A stretch of DNA of 64,000 nt. Source: Ulota crispa. Its lineage: Eukaryota > Streptophyta > Bryopsida > Orthotrichales > Orthotrichaceae. Position numbers and translations under genes: made by a program. Within the stretch, counting starts at the first letter, position 1. Every line of letters starts with the position of its first letter. The notes under the pieces are model-generated. The model was given only the letters and a program-made list of their open reading frames with translations, was not told where the DNA came from and did not search any database. Location of the stretch: contig OY987250.1 in the NCBI GenBank assembly GCA_963920765.1, forward strand, positions 17,166,409-17,230,408. The letters run 5' to 3'. Shown one piece after another: positions 47,919 through 60,192 of the stretch.

Positions 47919-50900
47919 ATAGAGCTGAGCTTTTCCACCTGAGCCTTCCCAAACATGCAATATATGCAATATAATAATCTTGCACACATTGTTCTTTGTT
48001 CTACAAGCATTCCCCATCTACCCAAGTTTCTTAAATCCGCAAAAGTAAACAAGACAAGCCACTCTAAATAGGAGTCAAGGCCATGAAAACTTGGTGCCAT
48101 TTCAACCAAAATTTCAGCCCAAATGGCCTCAAGAATAGTCCCAAGTGCCCCTTACACTATGAATATAATTGGGGCTAACTCTCTTGTGTGTAAAGGCTTT
48201 GAGGCCAAAAATTTAAGGCCACCAGAGCAAACCTTGAAAATTTTAGGAGAGAAAAAATTTAAAAAAAAAGAGACCAACAAGGGTCATTGATGTTTTTACT
48301 CCATCCTACATTGTTGAGTATCATAGGAGAATGTTTTTTATTTAAATAATTGTATTTTGATAAAATCTAACAATGTCCTAGTAGCCAAGAATTGGCTACA
48401 CATTTTTGCAAGTCCCATTTTTTGAAATTGGGACCATGTCAAGTCTTGTTTTTTAAATATCAAAATATGTTTTGAAAAATTAGCCATGACTTCGTGGGTA
48501 AAGACCTTGAGGCTATTCTCAAAAAATTAACCAGTCAATTGCTAGCATTGAGCATGTCAAAGACTAGAAACCGGCCTGAACTTGTAGTGTAAAGCAACCC
48601 TTGTTTAACAACATTTTTGTGTTTTTTTTTTTTTTTTTTGTCAATTGAGCAACACGCAACCTAGAATGCAAGCAGGTTACCAAAAAAATGATTGAAACAT
48701 CTATGTGTGAACGTTCATTCATTCAAGGTATAGATATAAGTATATTTTGTCCAAATTTGACAGCCCTAAAGTTTGTTGGAGAGGGATTTGACAATTTCAT
48801 CCATTTGACAATCCTAGAGTTTGTTCAAGAGGGATTTGACAATTTCATCCATTTCTTCATCTGGTTTTCTAGTGTTGCCAACATCAACATGGGATAGCAA
48901 ACTTTGGCAAAAAAAAATCTACCACAAAAAGAATTGCTAGTCTTAACCTCAATTGGATCTCTTTGATCCTTGACGGGTTTTTAAGATATGTTAAACAATG
49001 TATCACAAAGGAACATTTTGGAGTAAGATTTCCACGTTTGGATTATATGTGTATAGCGGTTGTTTGCCAACACAATTGTATATAGATTGGTATAAAATGG
49101 AAATTATTAAATCTAGGATTCTTCCTTACAACTCAATTATGAACAAAGAGTTGGTAAGCTTTGGTGTGTAGATTGTTGTGGGAGTATGTTGAAGTGGATT
49201 GGAAATGTGAAAATGTCTGTTATGATCTTTTGAGATTTTGGTTTATTTTTACTTTGAAGCTATATTTTTACAACCATTTTTGAATTTATATCCCAACCCA
49301 ATTTAATCTAAACAAGTACTTCAATTTCACTACTCTAATAAAGTGCTCATTTTAGCAACTTTAAATGAAGATGCTACGTAGGGCAATTATCACACCAAGG
49401 TACTTTTAATGAAAATAGTCACACAAGACACTACTTTTGATGAAGAATGAAAGTTTGGAACGGTTTGTTGACCTCATGGAAGTTGCTTGTGCATTTAGAG
49501 GTTGAATTTGACTTTCCAATTTAATTGATCATGTTTTTATAGCCTTAGTTAATTGTGTTTTCAGCCACTTAAGCTCATTCTGAAAGTTGGGTTTACAATC
49601 ATTGCTAGCAAAGCTGAATACAAAGTGTGTTGAATTGCTCCAAGTAAAAATGAAATTGATTAATAGAAAAATAGAGACAAACTTTTGTTATGTCTTAGTT
49701 CATAGAAAGATTGGAGTTTATCCAACCCTAGTTCCACAAATTGATGTGTTCAATGTGCCAAGCAAGATTGAAGTATCAATTTTGAAAATTCATGTTGAAA
49801 TTGAATTTGTCACGACATGAATTGTGTTGTCAAGCATAGCTAGTTGGAAGGTGGTTGGCAAGTTTAACCCTTAAGAGTGTAGGCATTTATGAAGTCTTGA
49901 CAACATTTACAAACATATGAAACACAAGATAAGACAATAAAAACTTCATTTTAAACAACTAATAGAGAAAATTGAGTAAAGACAAAATAGATGAACAAAA
50001 AAATGTGGAAGAAGTAGAAGTAAACTAACTTATTGTTACAAAAAAGAGTTAAAAATACATTAGAAAAATGAGCTTGAACACCAATATAAACAGCTTTTTA
50101 GACGAAAAAATTCTTTGTCTTAACTCTTACCTAAGCTGATACTTTACAAGCCTCATTAGTAGGTTCTAATCAATCAAGAAGTTTCAAAAATTTAATCTTG
50201 ATCCTCATGAATCTTCATTTGAAGAACCTTCTCAACGAGTTTATTTATTTCAAGGATACTTCTTGAGCAACTTCTACATACTTCTAGAAGATTCCACCAA
50301 AAATGCTTCTTCACTACTGACATGTTTTTGTATGTCCTTGACTTTGAGTGTATACTACAATCCAAGGGGTTAGTTTTGTTCAATAGTATTGGTGCAAAGC
50401 TATAGGATACATGTAGTTATGTTATAGATGGATTACTTTTTTTTGTTAGTGTAGAAACCAAAACTTGATTTTTGAAGCATTTGATGTGATGGTTAATTGA
50501 AATTCTATCTCTTCTTCTACAAAAGAAATTGCATTGTTGTTCTTCAATTACTCTTAAATTTAGTATAGAATAGAAAAGAGGGTTAACAAAGTAGAAGAAT
50601 GATAAGAATGATAATTTCAAATGATAAGTTTTAGAACACAAGAATTCTAAATTATAGACTAATAGCATTTTAGAATTGAATTGAACAAACAACATTAAGT
50701 AGATTGTATCACAAACACTAGCCGTATCTGTATATAGAAAACTTTGGGGAGTTCTTCTTGTATGGATTTTTTTTGCCTTGAAGCCATAGTTTTTCATGTG
50801 CCACAAGTTATTTTGTATAGAGGTAGTGATTAGCTTGAAGCTAAAGGTTTTCTTTGCACAATGGGGGTTTCTTTTCTGTAAAGAAGTGCTTGTCTATGAA

Positions 50901-51551
50901 GCCAAAGGTTTTCATGTGCCATGTTAATGGAGTTAATATCATGCAATCTCCAATATTGCATGAAAGTGATTCAACACATCAAGTAAATATTCATAAATAT
51001 TTAAAGACAGGGTGTTCTTTGCACAAAGCACTGTTTTTGAAACCACTATGTACATTCCAAAAGAATTGATTAAAAATCAAACCACAAAAAATGCTCTCTA
51101 CTTCTAATTTAATATCTTTATATCATACAAATCTTTCAAAAGTAATGAGATCAATGAAATAAGAAATGAATTAGAAATAAGTCAAAACACATGAGGATTA
51201 AGTATTGTATGTTTGATGGGTTTGATTTAGATTTGAAAGATTTCTATGACCAAAGAAATGAGACAAACCAACACAAGAGTTGTATATAACTATTGACGAC
51301 CAGTGTAAGTAATTTTAAAAACAAATGCCTTATTGACGAAAACGAAACTTGCAATATTTTTGTGCAACTCAAGAATAGTCATTGTGCAATTACTCAAGTT
51401 TTTTGTGATGATGAAGTTGTGTAAAAACAATCATCCGCATGTACTCATACAACTATCTCTAGTCAATAACACAATAATTCAAGATTTTGTTGGCCCTTCA
51501 TGGCAAATAAAAATATGTTCCAATTAGTATGCAACGGGTTTTTTTTTCTTT
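47919..51551. other. AT-rich non-coding DNA with two informative empty sites
   Basis: No gene seen. From 48.9 to 49.6 kb it is the unoccupied counterpart of 15.66-20 kb. It holds the single TTAA (48943-48946) corresponding to element B and the single ATTTA (49519-49523) corresponding to the element at 19211. A run of about 17 T lies near 48620. From 49.8 kb on the sequence is plain AT-rich DNA. Confidence 0.55.
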
Positions 51552-52113
51552 GTACTATACAGTGCCCAAAAGGAAGAGTACATAAGTCCCTCTCATGGCA
51601 TTCAAAAAAGTTGGTATAACCAAGAATATAATTGATGTTTTATTCTCAGATTTTTTGTATATGATTCTCATGCAATCATGATCAAGCATACCAAACTTCA
51701 GTTACTAAAACCCAAAATCCTATTTTTGGTCAAGTGTTTTGTGTCAAAATCACGGTTTTACAAGAAAGTTGATTAATAAACATCAGTGATGAATTTTTGA
51801 GATTTAATTCCACATACATGTAAGAAACATCCATATGCACATCTTCCTTTCAAACAAACATTTCCAAAAAGTTTCAAAATTCCTTCTATAGAGATTTTAA
51901 TGTTAGGATGATCATGACCAAATTTAGTAAAATATATATTTCTTTATGGAAATTAGTTTTTGTTATTTGACTCATACATTGTGATTAAGTTTGTACCTTT
52001 AAACATGATGATGTGTTTATTTTGCCAAAAGCTAATTTATTTATAGTTCAAACTTCTTTGAATCCCATAAGAGGGACTTATGTACTCTTTCTATAGGGTA
52101 CTATATAGTATAC
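51552..52113. mobile_element. Inverted-repeat element, AGTACATAAGTCCCTCT family
   Basis: About 55 bp at 51552-51606 (GAGTACATAAGTCCCTCTCA) recur inverted at 52060-52113 (AAGAGGGACTTATGTACTC). The interior has no open frame. No target duplication could be fixed, so the superfamily is open and the ends are approximate. Confidence 0.6.
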
Positions 52114-53691
52114 TACATAAACAAATTACAAATTTTTGAACTATTGATTACGGATGCACTTAAAATTGATCCTAAATTCTCATATTCATAATGCATACAT
52201 TCCCCTTTTAGGATTGTAGTAAATGATGATTGTTTTAATGTAAAAATATAGAAATATTTGTTTTAAAATGACTCAAAGTAGTTGTCAAAATGTTTCAAGG
52301 AAAATAAGGAAACATGATCTATGCAGACAAAGACAGGAAATGTTTTAACAATGTTGTATAGTTGATTATTGAAATGTTTTTATTATTTAGTACATGAAGC
52401 ACTTTTTTTAAATTTAATTTTAAATCAAATACCAAAATTTAACATATCTAATAATAAAAAAGATCTAAATATTATTTTGAGAACGTTAGACTTGATCTAG
52501 CATTTAATTGGATGGCTATTAGATTTTCTTTTTAATTGTGGTCCTAAATAAAATGCAAAGAGGTATTCAAATATCCATTTATTATTTTTCAAATAACATT
52601 TAAAGATGCCAACAATTTTCTTGTATTACAAGAAGAACGTTTTAATGTTTAGAAACCCTCCTACTTGTTTGTAAAATAAAATTCATGAAATTTAAAATAT
52701 ATGGGTAACTTGTGCACCTAGTACTTGAGAAGTATGACTTCTCAAGACTCAATGGTAGCGTGCATTCACTTGTTTTTATAACTTACCTTAACATTTTTTT
52801 AGGATCCACCCATTCTAGTTCTTTACTTAGAAGTTTGTGCAAATAATTGAGACATTAGCAAAATGCTCGTGCAAAATGTTCATTATTATAATAATAATGT
52901 TTAAATACAAATTTAGAAAATCTCCTAATTGAATTTTGAGCTTCAAAGTTTTTGCGTACAATACTCAATTGCCACTTTGCTAAGTTTTCTATTGTAATTA
53001 TTTGTGGTAGTAAACAAATTGAACCTTATTAACATGCAATCATGCATATCAACAAAACAGACTTGGTGACTTTCTTACCCTACTTTATAGTAACTCATCA
53101 AACAAAAGGCCTTCTTTTACTCAACATGACTTTGCTTTACTCGTCCTCAAGAAACATGAACGTGACCATTTTGCAATGCAAGTGAGCTTAAAGTTATTGC
53201 CTAAATAAAACAAGCTTATGGCCATTCTAAATGACAACTTAACATCCCATAAAGCTTATGAGAGTCTAAGGAAACCCATTGACATAAAGCTGTTCATCAA
53301 AATGCAACATTTGCAAAGCAAATTGAAAAGGCCAAAGTCGAATGAAGTTGTTCATTTTTTTTAAATATTGGAATCTTTCAAAAGTCTTTGTTTGTTGCCA
53401 ACAACTCAGATACTCAATGCTTCTACTTTCTATGATAGTTACAAAATCCCTTACTTTATGATGTGGTAAGACCGTATAAAGTACAAACAAAAGGGAAAAC
53501 TAGAAACTTTCTTTCAAATCCATGTCTTGTCCCTTTGAAGTCAGTGCACTTTCACCAGCCCCAAGTCAACCGTGTGGTCACCAAATTAAAAATTTCACAT
53601 TTCCTCATTTACATGCGAATGACTATGACTCTAACTATTTATGCTTGATCATACAATCAATCAACCAAAATTAGAAAGCAATATGTTTTAA
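52114..53691. other. AT-rich non-coding DNA
   Basis: No gene, repeat family or RNA gene recognised. Confidence 0.4.
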
Positions 53692-53995
53692 CTGCACCAA
53701 ATATTGCATTCAAGTTGCCCAAAACTAATTGTAGACATTTTAACACTATATAAATACTTGCTAATATTGCAATAATTTTTATCAATAATTATCGCAATAA
53801 ACAAATTTAGTTTTACTAGGGCTTGACAACAATAATAACAAGGCTATGTTAAAACAATCTAGCAACAGTCAAGTTGTAAACCATGTTGAATTTTAGTATT
53901 TGGAGAACTGCATAGGCCTCCAAATAACCAAGCAATGAGTCATGCAGTAATTTTTCAAGGTCAGGAAACTAAATGCAATATCCAATGTACATTAA

Positions 53996-54903
53996 CCCTT
54001 TAACGACCACACTCATTTTCACATAATCTACTGAAAACAGAGGTTGTAAGCTTAGATTTGGAATTGACTCAAATATGGACCCATATTCAATAATCCAACC
54101 GTACAAATGGGAATTACACCTTGTTTATTATAAAATACCAAAATTCCAGCTAGATCTACCGTAGGAGGTGAAATATTATAATGATTGAGTGAGCCGTAAG
54201 CGAAAAATCTCTTGTGTTTCATTCTTGTTTAGTTTTGAATGTTAACCTTTCATGCAAGCTTCAATTGAAAAGAGCCTTACATTTCTAGAAAGCAAGGTTT
54301 CCCACCTTTCCAACAAGACTAGTTTCACACAAAATAAACAAAAATAGCAATCACAAGGTGTAGCTAAGTGGACAAAAAGGGTCAAATAACCCACTTTCTT
54401 TGCTACCCTAAAACGGTTCTACAAGAAATTTGATAATTATCTTGGAAAATCCAATTGGTGAAAACAATCAAGAATTGGCCTTAAATGCAGGATGACAAAT
54501 TTTAAAGCCAAAATGACAACACCATGTCAGTAGATCTTCAAATACTACAATTATACTACTACCATATATGAAAACAATACAAGCGTACTTCTTAAGCAAT
54601 TTGAATTTTTTTTAGAATTGTGGAATTGAAATTTGACATTCTTCTTGCATACTTTATGTGTTGTGTTGTTGCTTTGATCCATCTTTGACAAAAATTGGAT
54701 ACATATTTTGAAGCCATGCCGTATAAACACCATTATTTATCAACTCACATACCCAATTACATTGTTATTTTTTTAGATGGATGCAAAATTCTTGTGATCA
54801 CATGCGTACTTCAAGACCAAATTCCAAATTATTAAGCAATTTCAACCTACAGGCCAAAAACCACTCCCAACGACCAAAATATGATCACGTGGTCCTTAAA
54901 GGG
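53996..54903. mobile_element. TTAA-type (piggyBac-like) element E
   Basis: It begins CCCTTTAACGACCAC and ends with the inverse of CCCTTTAAGGACCACG, between TTAA at 53992-53995 and 54904-54907. Length is 908 bp, close to B, C and D, but the interior is more diverged. Non-autonomous. Confidence 0.8.
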
Positions 54904-55061
54904 TTAAGTAGTGCATTTTGGTTGCCTTGACAATTAGGTTGCCTTACCTTGGAAAGTTACCTCATGACTTATCACTTGGTCACTTGAAGGTACATGCAAC
55001 TTACTAAATATCAGGATTTCATATGGTTTATAACTTGAATATTGCTATTTTTTTCCCACAA

Positions 55062-55375
55062 TTTCATTGTTCTGGTTGCAAAGCCCTTTGAAAGTTATTT
55101 ATTGTAATAATAATTAGTGTCAAAAAGTACTATAATATTAATAAGTATTTATAAAGTGTAGAATATCTGGAAATTAGTATGGGCAACTTAAATGCACTAT
55201 TTAGTGTAAACCGAGTAGTTTCATTGTTCTAGTTGCAAAGTCCTTTGAAAGTTATTTATTGTATTAATAAATAGTGTCAAAAACTATTATAATATTAATA
55301 AGTATTTATAAAGTGTAAAATGTCTGGAAATTAGTGTGGGCAACTTAAATGCACTATTTAGTGTAAACCGAGTAG
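55062..55375. repeat. Two tandem copies of a 157-bp unit
   Basis: Both copies start TTTCATTGTTCT and end CTATTTAGTGTAAACCGAGTAG. They differ at only a few positions, so the duplication is fairly young. Confidence 0.9.
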
Positions 55376-55921
55376 TGCATTTAGGTTGCCCCATACTAAT
55401 TTCTTAACATTCCACATTATTTGAATATTTACCAAGATTATATTAACTTTTGTCAATAATTACGTACTATGATAAACAATGGAGGAAGCAAGCAGAGGTT
55501 GGACACAACAACAAACACCAAAGCTAAGGAGTAGGAAAGTTAAAACTTTACACAAAAATAAGACTTTATTATAACATAAAGAGCATTGCATGCCCCTCCA
55601 AGTGGCCAAAGGTGAATTATAAGGTAACTTTGCCAAGGTAAGGCAACCTAATTATTAAGACAACCTAAATGCGCTATTTGGTGTAGTTTTCTAAGCCTTA
55701 AAAACTTCAACTTTGTAACTATTGCGCCTTTTCAAACCTTGTCCAAATGTGATCATCTTTTCTTCCAACATCGCCCCTATCAAAACTAACTCCAACTTAG
55801 ATGGGATTGATCACTAGTTATTTTAGATTTCATCGTAAGTGAAGGCCATCAATATCAAAGGTAGGCTCAAAAGGGCCATTGGGGGGAGGGGAAGGCTTTA
55901 GATTTTCGCAAGAAAAGGCAA

Positions 55922-55930
55922 TTAGGGTTT
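55922..55930 (+). promoter_or_regulatory. Telo-box (TTAGGGTTT)
   Basis: This is the complement of AAACCCTAA, a motif common near the start of plant translation-machinery genes. It lies 112 bp before the eIF2-beta ATG in a pyrimidine-rich leader. A second TTAGGGTTT lies in intron 1 at 56151-56159. Confidence 0.65.
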
Positions 55931-56041
55931 GGGGCTCTGTGCTTTGCTCCTCCTTTCCTTCTCCTCGGTCTTTTCTGAGCGACCTCCATCGCGCTGCGTG
56001 CAATCGCATTCTTCCCCTGTCCTTGCTCGCTTGGGGCCACC

Positions 56042-56448
56042 ATGGCGGAACTTCAGCACGACGAGCCCGTGCCGGAGCTCAAAGAAGATATCGGAGGCGA
56101 GGTACAGTTTCTCCTCCCTCCTCCCCTCCCTATCCTCTTTACTTACACCTTTAGGGTTTGTGATTCGCTGCAAGGGCGTGAAACTTTCAACGGTAGCATG
56201 TTTAGATTGTTAACGGTGTTCAAATTGTTCCATTTTTACGTCTCGATAAAGCTGGAACGGTGAGATCTAATACATTTAGGGCTTTGCTTGAACAGATTGG
56301 AGCATTCGATCCCACTAAGAAGAAGAAGAAAAAGAAAGTGCGCATAGAAGAAGACAAGGAGCCGGAGCTCGTGAAGGAAGTTGTCGTTCCGGAAGGAGGC
56401 GTTGATTCTGCTTTTGTAGGTTTGAAGAAGAAGAAAAAGAAGAAACCA
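56042..56448 (+). pseudogene. eIF2-beta 5' gene fragment (exons 1 and 2)
   Basis: Exon 1 (56042-56101) starts in a good context (GCCACCATGG) and encodes MAELQHDEPVPELKEDIGGE. Exon 2 (56296-56448) encodes IGAFDPT, seven lysines, an acidic linker, then VGL, seven more lysines and a proline, and ends in a perfect donor (GTAAGT). In eIF2-beta the N-terminal lysine blocks bind eIF5 and eIF2B-epsilon; the zinc-binding C-terminus contacts mRNA and eIF2-gamma. Everything after exon 2 is missing: about 100 bp into intron 2 the sequence becomes the LRR remnant. Read without splicing, the frame continues 18 codons to a stop. Leader, telo-box, frame and splice sites are intact, so the fragment may be young and transcribed. 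Confidence 0.8.
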
Positions 56449-56544
56449 GTAAGTATAATTAGTAGTGAACAGCATTGGGATTGGAGTTTTAGGGTTACAT
56501 GCTGATGCACTTGGTGAAATTTGTTGTTATGAGAGTCTTTGTAT

Positions 56545-57737
56545 GTATTCCTTTTCAAACTTGTTTTGGCCTTCAAGGCTTCCAAGATTGCCAAAACATT
56601 CTCCAATGCATGTGGGTCATCCATTTGTAAGTCCTCCAAATCATCAAGGTATAAGTGGAGCAAAGATGTATTTTTGTGGAGCATCTCAGCCAGGAGATCC
56701 ACCCCTTCTTGCCCTCCAATGTCTCCCTCCAAAGAAAGTGCAATGAGGGTGGTGTTGTGTTTATCATTGCTAAGTTTAGGTATGAGTGGATCCAATAGAG
56801 CCTTCAAGTCCTCAATACTAAAAATGTTGCAATTCAAGTATGCAAGAGAGTGGTTGGAAAGCAATGCAGCACCCAAGCTCATGTACCCTCCTTTTCCTCC
56901 ATTTGTAACACGGGATAAAATGAGGCTTGTAAGGGATGTGCTTGTGGCAAGCATGGCACTTATATGCTTTAATCCAACGTTTGATGTTATACCAGATAAG
57001 GCCAAGTTATTGAGGACACTGCTAGGGTGCATGAAGGGCTTCACTACCTCCTTCATCCCCTCTCCATCCAACCCCTCAACATCCATTGAGAATTGTCTAA
57101 GAATCCGCAAGCTGTTGGACGTAGTTACATTTGCCATAAACTCTGCAACCACCTCTTTTCCCATCACCTCCTCCTTTGGATTCCAAAAGTCTAGGCTCAA
57201 ATTTTTAGTTCCATCACACACTCGAAGCACACTTGCTACACATTTGCCAAATTGGATACCTAAGCCGTCCATACAACATAGCTTGAGTTTTCGAAAATTA
57301 TTCCCAGATTGTCTGAGGGCTTGAATGGTCTCTACCAAGTGTTTTATCTCATCATCCACATGAGGATAAAAATCGACCCTTTCACGATACATAGTCTTTG
57401 AAGAAGCAACTGTTGCAAGAAACTTAGAATAACTCGCTCCCATGTCACCGCCAAACCCTCCCTCATAACGGAACTCTTTTTTATCAGGCCCAAACTTCAA
57501 GAGTAGGCCACTCGCTTCTAGACTCACAAAATAGCACCAGCAATGATCTTCAAGTAAAGAAGACAAAAACTGTGCAAACTCCAATTCTTCTTACCCTTCC
57601 ACAAGAGCCAAATGCCCTACACTCGTGCTCTCTACCATGGCTGGCTTGGAAAGCAAGGTCTTCACCCAACCAATCAATAAATCCTTCCATGTCCAAAACT
57701 TGAACAAACACCCTAGAAAGGCAAACACCCTCCTCAT
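56545..57737 (-). pseudogene. Truncated, older ROCO-type LRR exon
   Basis: Homologous to exon 1 of ROCO1-3 from the MRR start (57737) to the LRR repeat NVLAILEALKAKTSLK, where similarity ends beside the eIF2-beta fragment. The rest of the LRRs, Roc, COR and the tail are absent. TAA at 57593-57591 replaces the glutamine codon of the conserved VEGQEE stretch; after it the frame stays open. Protein similarity to ROCO3 is clearly lower than among ROCO1-3, so this copy is older. The reading frame that continues through the lysine blocks in antisense is an accident. Confidence 0.85.
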
Positions 57738-57780
57738 CTTTGCCTTCACACGGCCGCAGCTTCCACTGAAATCTGTTCAA

Positions 57781-57876
57781 ACACAACTTCCAATGCTCAA
57801 TCCACTACAACACTTGCAATTCCTTGACACACAACTTCCAATGCTCAATCCACTACAACACTTGCAATTCCTTGAC
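57781..57876. repeat. Exact 48-bp tandem duplication
   Basis: The unit starting ACACAACTTCCAATGCTC and ending ATTCCTTGAC occurs twice in a row without a mismatch. It duplicates the 5' end of the LRR remnant. Confidence 0.95.
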
Positions 57877-57945
57877 ACTGCTCTACAAACAAACTCCCAA
57901 AAATTGATGAACTGGACTTAAGGTCTCACAAGAAAACAAGTTTAA

Positions 57946-58847
57946 CCCCTAAAGGACCAAGCCATTTTTCTGTGAAAAACACAAAAATCTGCCACTTTTG
58001 GGGAAGCAAGTACAATGGTAAGAAAAAAAGTTTTTCCAAGAGTTCAATCGTAAGATCTTACAATAGATTACAAGAGGTACACGTGGTAAAAAAATCAGCT
58101 CAATCTACACACAAAGGAGTGAGATATTTACATCTGGATTGCAGAAAAAAAAATTTATGCTACCCAGAAATTTCAAAAGGCTTTGACCACTCTTAGAGTA
58201 AAAAATTACTCTACACAAAGTTGAGGTTTATTTTTCCCATGTAGGAGACCAAGTTGGGAGAATTTTCAAATCAATTGGAAATATACAACACATGAAAAAA
58301 AAATAGTAAGTAAAAAGAAGTAGAGAATGAGTCAAGATGCTAAATTGTTAAGAATTTAATTATTAAAAAGAAAAATGCAAATCCCAACAATTATAATGTT
58401 GTGATAAACAATCTACATCCTTTGGTTTTGTATTTATTCCAAAATCATGAAAATTGAGTAAAACAAAGGACTTCAAAGTTTATTTCAATGTAGAGAATCT
58501 AAAACTGCTTGCAAAGAAAAACTCCTCATAACTTTCATCTCATCTATCAAAATTGAATGATTCAAAGCTCCCCACATTTATATAAGTCTAAAGAACCTAT
58601 TTTAGAGTTTTTTTTGAAAAAAATGAAAATTTTAAAAAAGTTTCTGGTTGCCCAAGGAGCAGCATTTTCCATATTTTCATGCACAACTTCTTCAATAAAT
58701 GTCAAAATGAAAAAAATATTACATTCCCACATAGATCTTTGAATTCTTCACCTTCAATAAAAGTTTTCAAAAATCACACAAAATAATTTAGCCATAGGTA
58801 CATGCCTGAAATCCCATTTGTCCCCAGAAGGGACAGGTCCCTTAGGG
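57946..58847. mobile_element. TTAA-type (piggyBac-like) element D
   Basis: It begins CCCCTAAAGGACCAAGCC and ends GGTCCCTTAGGG, with TTAA at 57942-57945 and 58848-58851. It is 902 bp and collinear with B. It lies between the LRR remnant and its CpG-rich upstream region. Confidence 0.85.
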
Positions 58848-59097
58848 TTAAGCACATTTCTAGATTCCACGTATCGATCAAATAGACCCACGATGGAGCC
58901 TAATATGTAGCATGCGTCATGCGTGCTTCAGTGAAATCAAAAGGGTAGAAAGGAAAGTGAAAAAATCACGTAACCCTGGGTGGCAACTATACATTGTTCT
59001 TCAGAAAATACTGCCATGACTACAGAAGCTAAAAAGTGGATCCGAGATACAAGTACAAACAAGGGTCTAGTAAAATCGAGTACTCAGAAATTGCAAT

Positions 59098-59830
59098 AAA
59101 ATCCTGCCCACGTCCCCACCTCCTCACCTTTCAAACCCTACCTCCTCCACATCATGACCCCCTCAATCCTCCTTCCGGCAGCACCATGAACGTACCTCAC
59201 TCATGCACTGCGCAAGTTATGCACCGCCGTCACCCACCTCCCACCTCCTCCGCCTCAGAATAACTCCCACTCCCGAGCAGCAAGTCGCCGTGACCTTGCA
59301 ACGAAGGCTGTGAATACTGCAAACCTAATGCTTCATGCAACCGAAGGATCTGGAGGGGACGAGTGCCGCAACTAGTCTCTGCTCCAAAACAGCAGCCAAC
59401 ATCGAAGGCCACGTAAGCCACGTACGAGTATCCTGGAGCAGCAAGCGCACCACTGACCCCAGTAAGCTTACTCGACTAAGCTGCTCGAGCGCTTCGCAAC
59501 CCTCACAGGTTCCACCACAAGCCCTCGCTCGCTCGGAGAAACGCACGCACGTCCGTCTCAAGTGTACCAGCAGGTAGCTCGACCCTGGAAGAGAGAGAGC
59601 TCTCAGGGATATGCAGACAAGTCTGAAGCACGAGAACCGCGTTGCCGGAGGAACTGCACACCAGAGTCGGTTGGCAGGGCTCCCCCAGCAACTCTCAAGA
59701 ATGTACAAACCCCTGCAGACTGTCGGAAAGCTCCTCCGCGTAGCCTTCAGTAATAAGTGACATAAAATGGTAAGCTTAAGCCTCGGGACTGTTCCACCAT
59801 CGATCACAAATAACAAATACTGCACTAACT
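59098..59830. promoter_or_regulatory. CpG-rich upstream region of the LRR remnant
   Basis: Starts CCCACGTCCCCAC as upstream of ROCO1-3 and shares TGCTTCATGCA, GTGCCGCAACTAGTC and GGAAAGCTCCTCCGCGTAG. In the other units it adjoins exon 1 directly; here about 1.3 kb including element D separates them. Partly followed (59.87-60.1 kb) by the segment also found at 14.2 and 45.24 kb. Confidence 0.6.
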
Positions 59831-60192
59831 TACAGGAGCTTTAATTAGCAAAAAACGCCGATGACTGTGCTGCGCGCTGAAACTCTGAACCTGAGAGACT
59901 GCCCCTGCGTTCATGCTGACACGACGTCCGAAGTCTTGCTCTTGCTGACATCATTCAACACTGCGGTGATTCTGAGTTTCTGACTTCCCTCGTCCTGTTC
60001 ACAGTAACTTATTAATGGATCCTTACCTGATGGCTCGACTGTCTAGGATGTCCCTCTGCACTCTGCAGTGGTTTCAAGCTGGCCTCCACACGTGTCACAG
60101 ATGTTGCAGTGTCCCTTTGCCAGGGTTTTTCTTTTAAGGATATCAAGTTATGACAGTACCGGCTATGATTATTGATGGTAAAATTCATTTAG

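Larger units (their letters stand above)
53692..55686. mobile_element. Composite inverted-repeat element with nested insertion
   Basis: The left end CTGCACCAAATATTGCATTC and the inverse of the right end (CTACACCAAATAGCGCATTT) match, both continuing into AGGTTG-like sequence. Element E and a 157-bp tandem duplication lie inside. A second copy of the left terminal sequence starts at 54908 (GTAGTGCATTTTGGTTGCC), so this may be two overlapping elements. No reliable target duplication. Confidence 0.5.

Noticed and set aside
56220..57584. A 454-codon frame running through the LRR remnant and antisense of the eIF2-beta exons
   Set aside because: Beyond the break at about 56545 it reads the lysine codons backwards as phenylalanine runs; the continuity is accidental.
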